NCBI GenBank assembly: GCA_001567505.1
Contig: LLEU01000020.1
Coordinates: 1 to 64,000 of the forward strand
DNA: 64,000 nucleotides
Direction: 5' to 3'
Origin: Acidobacteria bacterium OLB17
GTDB taxonomy: Bacteria; Acidobacteriota; Blastocatellia; Pyrinomonadales; Pyrinomonadaceae
Positions 25,556 through 34,975 of the stretch are shown here, piece by piece (within the stretch, counting starts at the first letter, position 1; the number at the start of each line of letters is the position of its first letter). Under the pieces are notes generated by a model that saw nothing but the letters and a program-made list of their open reading frames with translations, had not been told where the DNA came from and ran no database searches. The position numbers and the translations under genes were made by a program.

Positions 25556-26785
25556 ATGAATTTAGAAAAGACAAAGCTGAACTTCCTGAAAGGCTCTCCC
25601 AAACTCTCAAGAATAGCCAAAAGCGGCGTCTCGCTGCATTGCCACACGGAATATTCCAAGGAAATGCTGGGCTTCGTGCCGCATTATGCGGCCAAGCTGC
25701 CGATCATTAACATTTTCTGGCAAAAAGAAAAGGAGAAATATTTCGCCCGCGAAGGCAAATACCCGAATTTCGAGACGGGATACTGGTCCCCGCCGCTTTC
25801 GCCGCAGGCTGTCTATGATATCGAGAAACAGCAGATCGAGGACACCGGCCTCAACGCTCTAGTTTCGCTGACCGATCACGACTGCATCGACGGGAATTTT
25901 ACGATCGATGAGAAGGACTCGGCAAAGACCGTCCCGATCTCGCTCGAATGGACGGTTCCGTTCGACATTGGCTATTTTCACGTCGGGGTCCATAATCTGC
26001 CGCGTGACCGCGCCGCTGAGATCTCGAAGGAACTGATCGATTTCAGCTTCACGAAGGAGCTTCAAACGAGCGAAAGGTTGAACGAATTGTTCGCGATGCT
26101 CGAAGAGATCCCTGAGGTCTTGGTGATCCTAAATCATCCGCTCTGGGATATTGAGATGGTCGGCAAGGAAGCTCACGAACAGCTTCTTAAGGAATTCCTC
26201 CGAGCTTACGGCCGTTGGATACACGCGCTTGAGGTGAACGGGTTCCGAAGTTGGTCGGAGAACAAGGCCGTTATCGAGCTTGCCGAGGCGGTCGGCATCC
26301 CGGTCGCGACCGGCGGCGACCGCCACGGCTGCCAGCCGAATACGGTCATAAATCTGACGAATTCGACATCGTTCGAAGAGTTCGTCTCCGAGCTCCGCGT
26401 CGATCGCCATGCGGAGATCGCGTTGATGCCGGCCTACGAACAGCCGCTGCAATCGCGGCAGCTTCAGTCGTTCTCGGAGATCTTGAGTCATTATCCGGCC
26501 TTTCGCGTCGGGCGGCAACACTGGTTCGACCGCGTCTTCTTCGATATTGATAACGGAAAAGGACTGATCTCGCTCTCATCGCACGGCTGGCAGCGAGGCG
26601 GCCCTCGGTGGCTTCGTGCAGCGATCTGGACGCTCGCCGTTATGGGCAGCCCGAAGGCGCGTCCGTTATTCCGCGTCCTTCGAAAGAAGGCCGACCGTGT
26701 TCCGAGCAGTTTGGAAAAGACCGTGTTTCAGCTTCCTGAAGACAGCGGCGACCTTTCTCAGATCTTGACCTCCGACACGGCGTGA
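25556..26785 (+). CDS. PHP-domain phosphoesterase-like protein
   Basis: 409 residues. PHP metal-site motifs are visible: VSLHCHTEYS near 27 (HxH), LTDHDCIDGNF near 107 (DHD), an ILNHPLWD His near 195 and a later GGDRHG (about 258). The fold serves histidinol phosphatases, DNA polymerase exonucleases and tyrosine-phosphatase-like enzymes such as CpsB/YwqE. Within an EPS locus, dephosphorylation of sugar or lipid phosphates is plausible but unproven. It differs from canonical CpsB by its length (about 250 residues is usual). The start is preceded by a GGAGAAG ribosome-binding site. Confidence 0.7.
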   Translation: MNLEKTKLNFLKGSPKLSRIAKSGVSLHCHTEYSKEMLGFVPHYAAKLPIINIFWQKEKEKYFAREGKYPNFETGYWSPPLSPQAVYDIEKQQIEDTGLNALVSLTDHDCIDGNFTIDEKDSAKTVPISLEWTVPFDIGYFHVGVHNLPRDRAAEISKELIDFSFTKELQTSERLNELFAMLEEIPEVLVILNHPLWDIEMVGKEAHEQLLKEFLRAYGRWIHALEVNGFRSWSENKAVIELAEAVGIPVATGGDRHGCQPNTVINLTNSTSFEEFVSELRVDRHAEIALMPAYEQPLQSRQLQSFSEILSHYPAFRVGRQHWFDRVFFDIDNGKGLISLSSHGWQRGGPRWLRAAIWTLAVMGSPKARPLFRVLRKKADRVPSSLEKTVFQLPEDSGDLSQILTSDTA

Positions 26786-26819
26786 TCAGGAGAATTTAGC
26801 GTCCGGTCCTTTTTCGAAT

Positions 26820-28120
26820 TTGACCCTTTCCGAGGCGGGCCACGAGAGCCCGCCATTTGTGATTGAGGATGGCGTTTCGCATAGCGTGAAAGAAAAACTA
26901 CGAGTAGCATTTTTCCCGGATTCTTACCTTGAGGTCAACGGCGCGGCCATGACCTGCCAGCGACTCGTGAATTTCGCACGCGACAAAGGCGCCCGATGCT
27001 GTGCGTTCACGCGGGTCCGGAGACTGCGGCAACAACCGAAGGCAGCGTCACACACTTTTCCCTGAAACGTAGCCCGCTCGCGATCCCGCTCGACGAAGGA
27101 CTCGCGTTCGACCCGCTCTTTTCTCGCCACACTCGGAAGATCCGAAAGGCTCTCGTCGATTTCAAACCCGACATCATCCACATCACCGGGATAAACGACG
27201 TAAGCAATGCCGCAGCATATTTGGCCTGGAAGATGGGCATACCGATGCTCGGCTCGTGGCATACGAATGTCCACGAGTTCGCCTCAAGCCGGCTCCAAAG
27301 AATGTTCCGCTTCCTCCCGAAAAAGATACTTGACCCGTTGGCCCGAATGGCGGAATTCCGCATTATGCAGGGATGCATTCTGTACTACCAGATGCCGAAG
27401 GTCATCCTTGCGCCCAACAATGAGCTCGTATCCGAACTCGGACGGCGAACAAAACGGCCGGCACGCCTGATGGCACGCGGCGTTGATTCCGCTTTCTTTT
27501 CACCGTCAAAGCGGACGGTAAACGACGGCATCCTCCGCGTCGGTTTCGTCGGACGCCTTCGGGCTGAAAAGAACGTGAAGCTCCTTATCGATGTCGAACG
27601 GGCAATGCTCGATCGCGGCCTCACGAACTTCAAATTCCTCATCGTCGGCGAAGGCAACGTCCGCGAGCATCTCGAAGAGAATATGAAGACGGCGGAATTC
27701 ACGGGCTTTCTTTCCGGAGAAGAGCTCGCTGCGGCCTACGCGAATATGGATATCTTCCTGTTCCCGTCGGAGACCGATGCCTTTGGCAACGTCGCGCAGG
27801 AGGCGAACGCCTCGGGCGTCCCTGCGATCGTCACCGATAAAGGCGGCCCGAAATTTATCATCGAACCCGGAGTAAACGGACTTATTGCACGCGATCCGGA
27901 GGAGTTCATCGAACACACGATCCGGCTTGCGAGCGATCCGGAGCTTCTTGCCTCGATGAAGTCCCATTCGAGGGACAACGCCGTTTCGCGTTCATGGGAT
28001 TCGATCTTCGAGGGCGTTTACGACGCGTATCTTGAAACCATCGAGATCACCGAAAAGCATGCCGATGAGGCGCACGAAGCAAAGCAAGCAAAGAGATCGA
28101 TCAGGGCGGGCAGCAACTAA
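26820..28120 (+). CDS. Family 4 glycosyltransferase (frameshifted)
   Basis: Two frames make one protein of about 433 residues when one C is restored at the CCC run 26992-26994 (the repaired junction reads DKGAP-MLCVHAG). The N-terminal region has FFPDSYLEVNGAAMTCQRLV, the typical GT4 start. Later motifs are GINDVSN, SWHTNVHEFAS, ARGVDSAFFSPSKR, GFVGRLRAEKNVKLL and ETDAFGNVAQEANASGVPAI, the GT4 E-x7-E motif (about 320). The initiation codon is uncertain: TTG 26820 or GTG 26886. The length is normal for GT4 after repair. It sits 5 bp before the next gene. Confidence 0.78.
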
Positions 28121-28125
28121 CCAAA

Positions 28126-28941
28126 ATGACCGACATCGTCACCGATCTCAACCCTCAAGATGATAAACGCCTTTCTATCGGCGAAGCATGGAGCCTGGTC
28201 TTCCGCCATCCTGCTCTCTTTGTCAAACATTGGAATTACAAAGGCGCGATCCTAAGCGGCGTAATGCGCGCGCCGATCTTCCTGATCACGTATCTCGTCG
28301 CACGCGAAAGCTTGACGATCGCCCTTGCGGCCGCAGCGGTCCAGTTCGCATTTCGGTTCGTCTTTGCGGGATTGAGCGGCGCACTGATCCAAGCCTTTCG
28401 CAAGGTCGAGCCTGCATGGAAGGCTCTACTTTCGGTGATGCTCGTCGTGCCGCTGATCAGCCACCTACTCGAGTTCGGGTTTCAGTTCGCATTCGGCTAC
28501 CTGACCTCGACCGCCGACCATACGGACCAGGCCATCGTCCGCTCGATCTGTGTCTCGATCTTTTCCGCACTATTCGCTCTCTTTATTATGCGCCGCAATG
28601 TCCTGATCGTCGGCGAAGCGGAAAGCCGTTCACTCGCAAGCGACGTGATGAGCATACCGAGGCTCGTGTTCGAGTTCTGTGCGTTCCTCCCGAATGAGAT
28701 CTCTTCAATGCTCCGTCGCGGCGCGACGGTCTCGGCGATAGCCGCATTGGTCGGCTTTACGCTCTTCTCGCAGGTCGTTGGCTGGGCCGTCGCAAACCGC
28801 GTCTTCTGGACCTACGGCGGTGGCAAAGAGATCTGGGGCTTGAAATATTGGGGCATCGACGGCCTGGCATTAATGATCCTCGCGATCATCGCCTCCTCCA
28901 TCGTGTACGAGGCCAAGCACCGCCGAGGTAAAAGATCGTGA
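28126..28941 (+). CDS. Conserved hypothetical integral membrane protein
   Basis: 271 residues with about six hydrophobic helices (about 45-65, 70-90, 105-125, 150-170, 200-220, 240-260) and a short polar N-terminus. I do not recognise the family. It lies between two glycosyltransferases in the polysaccharide operon with 5 bp before it and a GTGA overlap (28938-28941) after it, so it is translationally linked to them. A role in polymer export or lipid-linked intermediate handling is possible but not shown. Confidence 0.65.
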   Translation: MTDIVTDLNPQDDKRLSIGEAWSLVFRHPALFVKHWNYKGAILSGVMRAPIFLITYLVARESLTIALAAAAVQFAFRFVFAGLSGALIQAFRKVEPAWKALLSVMLVVPLISHLLEFGFQFAFGYLTSTADHTDQAIVRSICVSIFSALFALFIMRRNVLIVGEAESRSLASDVMSIPRLVFEFCAFLPNEISSMLRRGATVSAIAALVGFTLFSQVVGWAVANRVFWTYGGGKEIWGLKYWGIDGLALMILAIIASSIVYEAKHRRGKRS

Positions 28942-30298
28942 TCGAAAAGCTAGAAAAGACGGTTCACATCACGAACTACTACCACAGGAATTCCGGCGGC
29001 ATCAGCACCTCATACAATGCCTTGATGGCCGCCGCCGAACGTCACCAACGCAAAATGGCGCTCATCGTTCCCGGTGAGAAGGACGAGACCGAGATCGTCA
29101 ACGATTTTGCCAAGATCCATTACGTTGCCGCGAAATATTCGCCCGTATTCGACAAGCGATATCGGATCATTATGCCCTGGCAGTACCTGCCCGGTGGTTC
29201 GAGCATCCGAAAGATACTGCTCGAAGAGCGGCCGCAGATGGTCGAGGTCACAGACAAATACACTTTGAGTATGCTCGGTGCGATGATCCGCACGAACAAA
29301 TTCAAGCAGTTGGGGCGCGATGCTCGTGCACTTCTCGTGCGAAAGAATGGACGACAACATCGCGTCTTTCCTATCGGGCGGGAGCATCGGCAAATGGGTC
29401 TCACGACGGCTGATGGGAAACTACAACTTCCCATCGTTCGATTTTCACATAGCGAATTCGACCTACACGGCCGAAGAGTTCTACGCCTCGGTCGCCGCAA
29501 AGGAGAACCCTCGGCGATCGAAGTGGTTCATTAACAAAACGTGGCGTTGGCTGAAAGCACCGCGCGTCCCGTCCGGGACCGCATTTACGTTTGCCCTCGC
29601 GGTGTCGATATCAGACAGTTCCGACCTGACCGAAGGTCGGCCGCGATCCGCAAGGAGCTCGCCGAGCGTGCCGGCGTTCCTGTGGATGCGTTGCTTCTTC
29701 TTTATGCCGGCCGCATCTCGCCGGAGAAGAACATCCCGCTTCTCATCGAAATGATGAAGCTGCTCGCCGCCCGCACGGATCACGACGTTCGCCTGATCGT
29801 CGCAGGTGCAGGGCCGCTCGCCGAAACGCTCGAAGCAGAAGGCCAGCAGCTCGGCGAGAAAAAGATCGTTCAACTCGGGCACCTCGACAAAGAGTCGCTC
29901 GCGAATTACTACGCGAACGTCGATGTCTTCGTGCATCCGAATCCGCGCGAGCCTTCGGGATCGCGCCGCTCGAAGCGATGGCCTCCGGCGTAGCAACCGT
30001 CGCCCCAAATGCGGGCGGCATCCTTTCTTATGCGACGGACGACAACATCTGGCTGACCGAGCCGAACGCGGACGCATTTGCCGCTGCAGTTTTGGACGCG
30101 GCTTCGAATATCGAGGCCCGTGAGCTAAGGATCGCGGCCGCACTTGAGACGGCAAGGAGCAACACACGCGAGGCTTCTACCGACAACCTATTTGCGACTT
30201 ACGACAAACTTTACGATTATTTTCAAAGGAACCTCGAGCTCTTCACCGATCGTGAAGCCGCGTCGCGTTTCTCATTTACGGAACTACTAGATGCTTGA
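28938..30298 (+). CDS. Family 4 glycosyltransferase (three frameshifts)
   Basis: One gene with three indels. An extra G is suspected in GGGG 29312-29315, a missing C at CCC 29568-29570 and a missing T at TT 29954-29955. The repaired protein is about 453 residues: THITNYYHRNSGGISTSYNA-type GT4 start, LVHFSCERMDDNIASF, VCPRGVDIRQFRPD, LYAGRISPEKNIPLLIEMM, GAGPLAETLEAEGQ and the repaired REPFGIAPLEAMASGVATVAPN, the GT4 E-x7-E motif. GTG start at 28938 overlaps the prior stop. It would be a normal GT4 if the indels are sequence errors; a decayed gene otherwise. Confidence 0.7.
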
Positions 30299-31391
30299 AC
30301 TCATCTTCGCAAATCTTCGCGTCCGTTTCTTTCGCACCCTGATCAGCGTTATCGGTGTCGCGCTCGGCGTCGTTCTGATCGTGCTCTTCACGGGCCTTGC
30401 CAAAGGAATGACCGAGGATATGGCGAAACGATCTGCAAACTGGAAGGCCGAGATAGTCTTCGCACGGCCGGGCGGTATGGAATTCGGCAGCTCGAATATG
30501 AACGTCAGCACGGCCTACGTCAGCCGTCTCGAAGCGATCGAGGGCGTTGCCGCAGCCGTTCCGGTCGGGCGCTATATCTCTGCCGACCCGAAGGCCCGCT
30601 GGGGCCTGCTTCAACTTGACGGCGTTGACTGGGAGCCGTTCGCGAAAATGAACGGAATGTCCATCACGCAAGGCCGGGCACCGCAGGCAAATGACGAGGT
30701 CATCCTCGATGAACGGCAGATCCGCAACGACAAGGCCAAACTCGGTGACGAGATAACGCTCTTTGGGAACAAGCAGTTCAAGATCGTCGGCGTTTTTGAG
30801 CCGCCGTCCGGCTCGCGGATCAAGATGTCGCTCGCCGCAATGCAGTCTGTCCTCGAAGAAACGGATAAATGTACCTATATCCTCGTCAAAGTAAAGGATG
30901 GAGCAGATGTCCCTGCCGTCGCGGCCCGTATAAACGAACAGCTTCCCGGCAACAAGGTAAACCTCACGAGCGACCTCATCATCGATGCTAAAGAACGCGT
31001 TCCCGGCCTCAACACGTTCCTAAGAGTGCTCGTCGGCTTGGGCGCGTTCGTTTCTATTGTCTTCGTTCTTCTCTCGATGTACACAACGATCACCGAACGC
31101 CGCAAAGAGATCGGCATCTTGAAATCGCTCGGCGCATCTCGCACCTTTATCGTCACGACGATCGAGGGCGAAGCTCTCCTGATCGGTATTGCGGGGATCG
31201 TGATCGGATTCATCACCGCGTTCGGCGCATCGGCGGCGATCAGTCATTTTGCTGAACTTCAATTCGATTTCAGCCCGGTATGGGTCATTTCGGCGATCGT
31301 GATCGCGATCTTCGGCAGCCTCTTCGGAGCACTCTATCCGGCATTGCGTGCATCCGGCATTGACCCCGTCGAAGTGATGGTGAACGAATAG
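30291..31391 (+). CDS. ABC transporter permease (FtsX/MacB-type)
   Basis: 366 residues. One N-terminal membrane helix (about 12-38: LISVIGVALGVVLIVLFTGLA) is followed by a periplasmic MacB_PCD domain (about 50-240). Three C-terminal helices (about 245-350) contain the FtsX-core TERRKEIGILKSLGAS motif and an FGSLFGALYPALRASGIDPVE end. The family couples an ATPase to periplasmic or envelope tasks such as lipoprotein or peptide export. No ATPase gene is adjacent here, and the next gene is on the opposite strand. It starts 8 nt inside the preceding gene, so it is in the same operon. Confidence 0.85.
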   Translation: MLELIFANLRVRFFRTLISVIGVALGVVLIVLFTGLAKGMTEDMAKRSANWKAEIVFARPGGMEFGSSNMNVSTAYVSRLEAIEGVAAAVPVGRYISADPKARWGLLQLDGVDWEPFAKMNGMSITQGRAPQANDEVILDERQIRNDKAKLGDEITLFGNKQFKIVGVFEPPSGSRIKMSLAAMQSVLEETDKCTYILVKVKDGADVPAVAARINEQLPGNKVNLTSDLIIDAKERVPGLNTFLRVLVGLGAFVSIVFVLLSMYTTITERRKEIGILKSLGASRTFIVTTIEGEALLIGIAGIVIGFITAFGASAAISHFAELQFDFSPVWVISAIVIAIFGSLFGALYPALRASGIDPVEVMVNE

Positions 31392-31435
31392 TCCAGCTCA
31401 AAGCCTCAGCGGCCTTTGCGTCTATTCCGGAGAAG

Positions 31436-33615
31436 CTAGAATTCGCGGCCGGGTTCGAAGGTTTCGAGTACTTTTGCGAGGTCGTCGTTAACGCCGACAT
31501 CAGCCGAACTCTTCACATTCGCAGCATTCGACGTAGCGAGCAGCGTAAGGGCAAATCCCGTACGGACACCGGGCCTTGCGGCCGGGATCCAGATGCGCCG
31601 TCCCCAAACCTGCAGCGGATCGCTCGACTCCTTCTGCCCACCGTGGAACTGTATCTCATAAGCTTTCCAACCGTTTACGGTCGTCTGGCCCTGTGAGGTT
31701 ATCGTGAATCCGGGGATCAGTTTCGAGAGCGTCTCGTTCGATTCTTTGACGAGTTCGGGGAAATTCACGAGGTCGTCGGAATAGGTGCCGCGGCTGATGT
31801 AATACGAGACGAGAAGCTGCTCTTCGAGAAGCCCCGCGGCATTCTTCTTCGAAATATCGAGGAATTTTCCGCGATTCTCCTCGTTGCCTTCCTGCGGGCC
31901 GGTCGAGCGCCACGTCTTCGGATAATAGATCGAGAATCCGACGAAATTCCGGAACAGGTCGCCCTTCATATTCGCCTTGTTGCTGGCGAAATACGTGGAG
32001 TTCGGCGGTGCCTGAATGTCACGCGGAGCAGGCGGCGTTTCTGTCGGGTCGTAATTTGAATTCGCGTTAGAATTCACATTTGCCGGTATGTTGGCCGGTT
32101 GGCGTTTCAGCAGGTAGATCCAAGCGGCCGCAAATATTATCGAAAGCAGCACGAAAACGGCCAACGCGACCTTCAGCCATTTCGCATTCGGTTCGTGCAG
32201 TGGTTCGGGCGAACGCCTGAGCCATGCCGGCATATCATCGGCATCGGCATCGGCATCCGCCGACCGCGAACCTGCTACCTCGTCCGACGCGTCTGAAGCC
32301 CCTTGAACGTCCTTGAGGTCGGCGGCGGATGGAGTAAGCACCTTTCCGGCCGAAGGAAGCGTCAGCGGCTTGGAAACCGCCGCGGCGAAAACCTCACCGG
32401 CTTCGCGGGCGGTAACGAACCGCGCACGCGGATCCGGCGAAAGAGCCTTTGCGAAAAATTCATCAAGTGCGGGCGACAGTTCCTGCTTATAGCCGGCCCG
32501 CTGGTCCTTTACGAGTTCGCGTTCGGTCGCTCCGTCAAACGGAAAATCTCCCGTCAGGAGCTGATATGCGGTCACGCCAAGGGCGTAAATGTCGCTTGAA
32601 ACGGTCGAAACGCCGCCTTCGATGACCTCAGGTGCCGCGTAGCGAATGTTCTCTTCGTGGAGTTCGCCGCTTGAAACGCCGAAATTCGTTATCTTTAGGG
32701 CCGCTTCGCCATCAGCGGCGGCAACTTCGATATTCGCAGGCCGGAGGTCGCGGTGCAGAATTCCCTGCTTGTGGACATCTCCAAGAGCCTGCCCGACCTG
32801 TCGGATAAGCTTACCGGCACGCGCCGGTTCGAATCGCCCGTGGATCGAGAGCACCTCGTCGGCCGAAAGCGCGTCGAGGTCTTCGCTGATCAGGTATTTC
32901 AGGCCGTTCGCGTATGCTCCGGAATCGAATACACGAGCAACATTCGGATGGTTCAGGTGCGAGAGTCGGACGCGTTCTTCGGCAAGGATATCGGCCGTGA
33001 CCTCGTCGCCATCAAAGGGCGTTAGGATACGAACAACGACGCGCTTATCGCCTACGATGCGGTCTTCGGCAAGGTAGGCATAGCCCGCGTCGCCGCTTGA
33101 GAGCATCTCAAGTACGCGGTAACGGCCCTTTACGACCTTCCCGACAAAAGACTTCGGGGATGCGGGGTCAAAGTCGTTAGCGTGCCCTGCGGCCTCGCGT
33201 TCCTTCAGATCCACGTGTCCAAGCGGGATCTCGCTCGGCTTTACCCGCCTCGTATGCGGCTTTGCACTTTCTTCCTCCGTTCGGACACGGGCCCGACGGG
33301 TCCGCTGGCGGCGGTCGGGTTTCGGCTTGATCGGCGTGTTCTCGCGTCGAAAAGTTCCGCCATATCCTCATCGCCGATGACGTCATCATCGGGATGGATG
33401 AACTCTTCCGTAAGCTCGAGGACCGTGTCCTCGTCCTTCTCGAACGCTCGGCGAATGCTGGAAGACCCAAGCTCCGAACCGCTGAGTACGGTCGAAAAGT
33501 AGGCGTTCAGCGGACGCGCATCAACGCCAGGCTCGGATACAAGCCGTGTTCCGTCGAGGTCACAGACCCGCTGTATCCCGGCGACATATCGTTGTCCACA
33601 AGTAGGGCAAAACAT
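31436..33615 (-). CDS. Predicted pseudokinase: zinc ribbon - STK-like domain - TM - exported domain (frameshifted)
   Basis: About 726 residues after restoring one base near 33342-33346. Start ATG 33615 gives an N-terminal zinc ribbon (FCPTCGQRY...RVCDLDG). A linker rich in acidic then basic residues leads to a Ser/Thr-kinase-like fold (about 160-430) with HRDLRPANI and DIYALGV. Key residues are altered: the glycine loop reads SSGDAGYA, the beta-3 Lys is Arg (RVVVRIL), and the DFG Asp is Asn (ITNFGVS). This predicts loss of phosphotransfer. One membrane helix (about 492-515) and a C-terminal, likely periplasmic domain follow (YPKTWRSTGPQEG, WGRRIWIPAARP). It sits 195 bp downstream of the TPR gene in the kinase operon. 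Confidence 0.72.
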
Positions 33616-33810
33616 CAGTTCTCGTACAAAAAACAGCCCGCAAAAAACAAAGGCCGCTGGCCGTAGCTCCAATTCACATCAAGTGCCGCATCACCGGCCG
33701 GCGGGAGCTTGGGATGGCCTTGGCCCGATGTCTGTAAAATGTGCTGAACAAAGAAATTACAAATACTTTGGAATTTCCGTCGATCTTGATAAAAAAACTT
33801 TACGGCCGTG

Positions 33811-34947
33811 TTATTTCAGCTTAGCAAGAACGGTCTCACGCTCGGGCTGATACGTCAATGCCATTTTGTATGCTCTTCGAGATTCGGCCTGCTTTCCGGC
33901 CTTCGCGTAGGCGTCGCCGAGCATCTCGAACTGCCGCGCAAGCGAAGGCTTATCGTGCTCGCGGGCATATCGCGACCCACGAAGCAGGATATTCTCCGCA
34001 TTCGCGGGATCGCCTGTACGCAAGTAGGCCGATGCAAGGGCCGAATATACGTCGAAATTCGAAAGGTCGAGGCCAAGGCTCGCCTTAAGGCTCTTTATCC
34101 CTTCCGCAGTGTCGCCATTTGCAAGCTGCGACCGCCCGAGAAGCTCAAGCACGCGGGCGTTATTCGGTTCATTCTCGATCGCCATCCTCAGCAGCCTTTC
34201 GGCGGCCGGATATCGCTGCTCCGATTGAAGTATCTCGGCGACCTCGGCGACCTGCGCCGCACCACGCGCCCGCGTTGCCGCTGCGGCGTCCATATCCGCG
34301 GCTGCGGCCGTGTTTCCGTTCCGTCGAAGCACGCGGGCAAGATACGCATAGCCTGTCGGACGCTCAGGAGCAAGGCGAATCGCCGTTCGATAAGCATTCT
34401 CGGTCTCGGCATCGACAAGTCCAAGCATCTCCCTTGCGACTCCCAGGCGCTCGAACGCAACCGCATTCGTCGGTTCCTTTTCGGTCACCGAACGCGCCAA
34501 ATTCATCGCCTCTTCATACCGCGCCCCAAGATCGGCGACCGGCACGGGCAACGCGAGTATTCTGCTCAATCCAAGTTTCGCGTCCGGATCGTCGGAGGCG
34601 CTTCGGAGCACCTCGCGATACTTTGCCTCCGCGGCGGAAAGATCGCCTTTTTGAAAGGCCGTCGCGGCCTCGCGATTCAATTTTGCGGTCTCTTCTGCGG
34701 AGAGTTTCTTCGCTGCACGCTCTTTAGCGGTAGAAGTATTTGATCCGACAGCCTTTTTCGGGGTTTGCCGTTTCGAGCGTGAGGTCCTTGCCGAGGGTTT
34801 ACGGGCCGCAGGCCTCTTCGACGTCTTCGTGCCGGCCTTTGGCGAATCTTTGCCGCCAAAAAGTTTGTTGCTGCTGCCGAGGTCCTGAGCCCCGACGAGG
34901 GCAGCCATCGCGGCGATCAATACAATTGAGAAAAAGACCCGGTACAT
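33811..34947 (-). CDS. Exported tetratricopeptide repeat protein
   Basis: 378 residues. Signal peptide about 1-20 (IAAMAALVGAQ). Residues about 30-80 are a basic Lys/Arg/Ser-rich linker. From about 85 the protein is six to seven TPR-type helix pairs (REAATAFQKGDLSAAEAKYREVL, TNAVAFERLGVAREMLGL, PTGYAYLARVLRRNGNTA, PNNARVLELLGRSQLANG, DVYSALASAYLRTGD). TPRs mediate protein binding; a scaffold between the two kinase-like proteins is an inference. It starts 28 bp after the kinase-FGE gene stop. Confidence 0.8.
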   Translation of the reverse strand: MYRVFFSIVLIAAMAALVGAQDLGSSNKLFGGKDSPKAGTKTSKRPAARKPSARTSRSKRQTPKKAVGSNTSTAKERAAKKLSAEETAKLNREAATAFQKGDLSAAEAKYREVLRSASDDPDAKLGLSRILALPVPVADLGARYEEAMNLARSVTEKEPTNAVAFERLGVAREMLGLVDAETENAYRTAIRLAPERPTGYAYLARVLRRNGNTAAAADMDAAAATRARGAAQVAEVAEILQSEQRYPAAERLLRMAIENEPNNARVLELLGRSQLANGDTAEGIKSLKASLGLDLSNFDVYSALASAYLRTGDPANAENILLRGSRYAREHDKPSLARQFEMLGDAYAKAGKQAESRRAYKMALTYQPERETVLAKLK

Positions 34948-34975
34948 AAAAACCTCACGCGGGCTCTCCTATCGG

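Noticed and set aside
28126..28941. Yip1 family for the membrane protein
   Set aside because: Helix count could fit, but no family motif is visible; left as a hypothetical.
33808..34743. 311-residue plus-strand frame opposite the TPR gene
   Set aside because: The minus-strand frame shows TPR motifs and a signal peptide; this one is Arg-rich with no domain.
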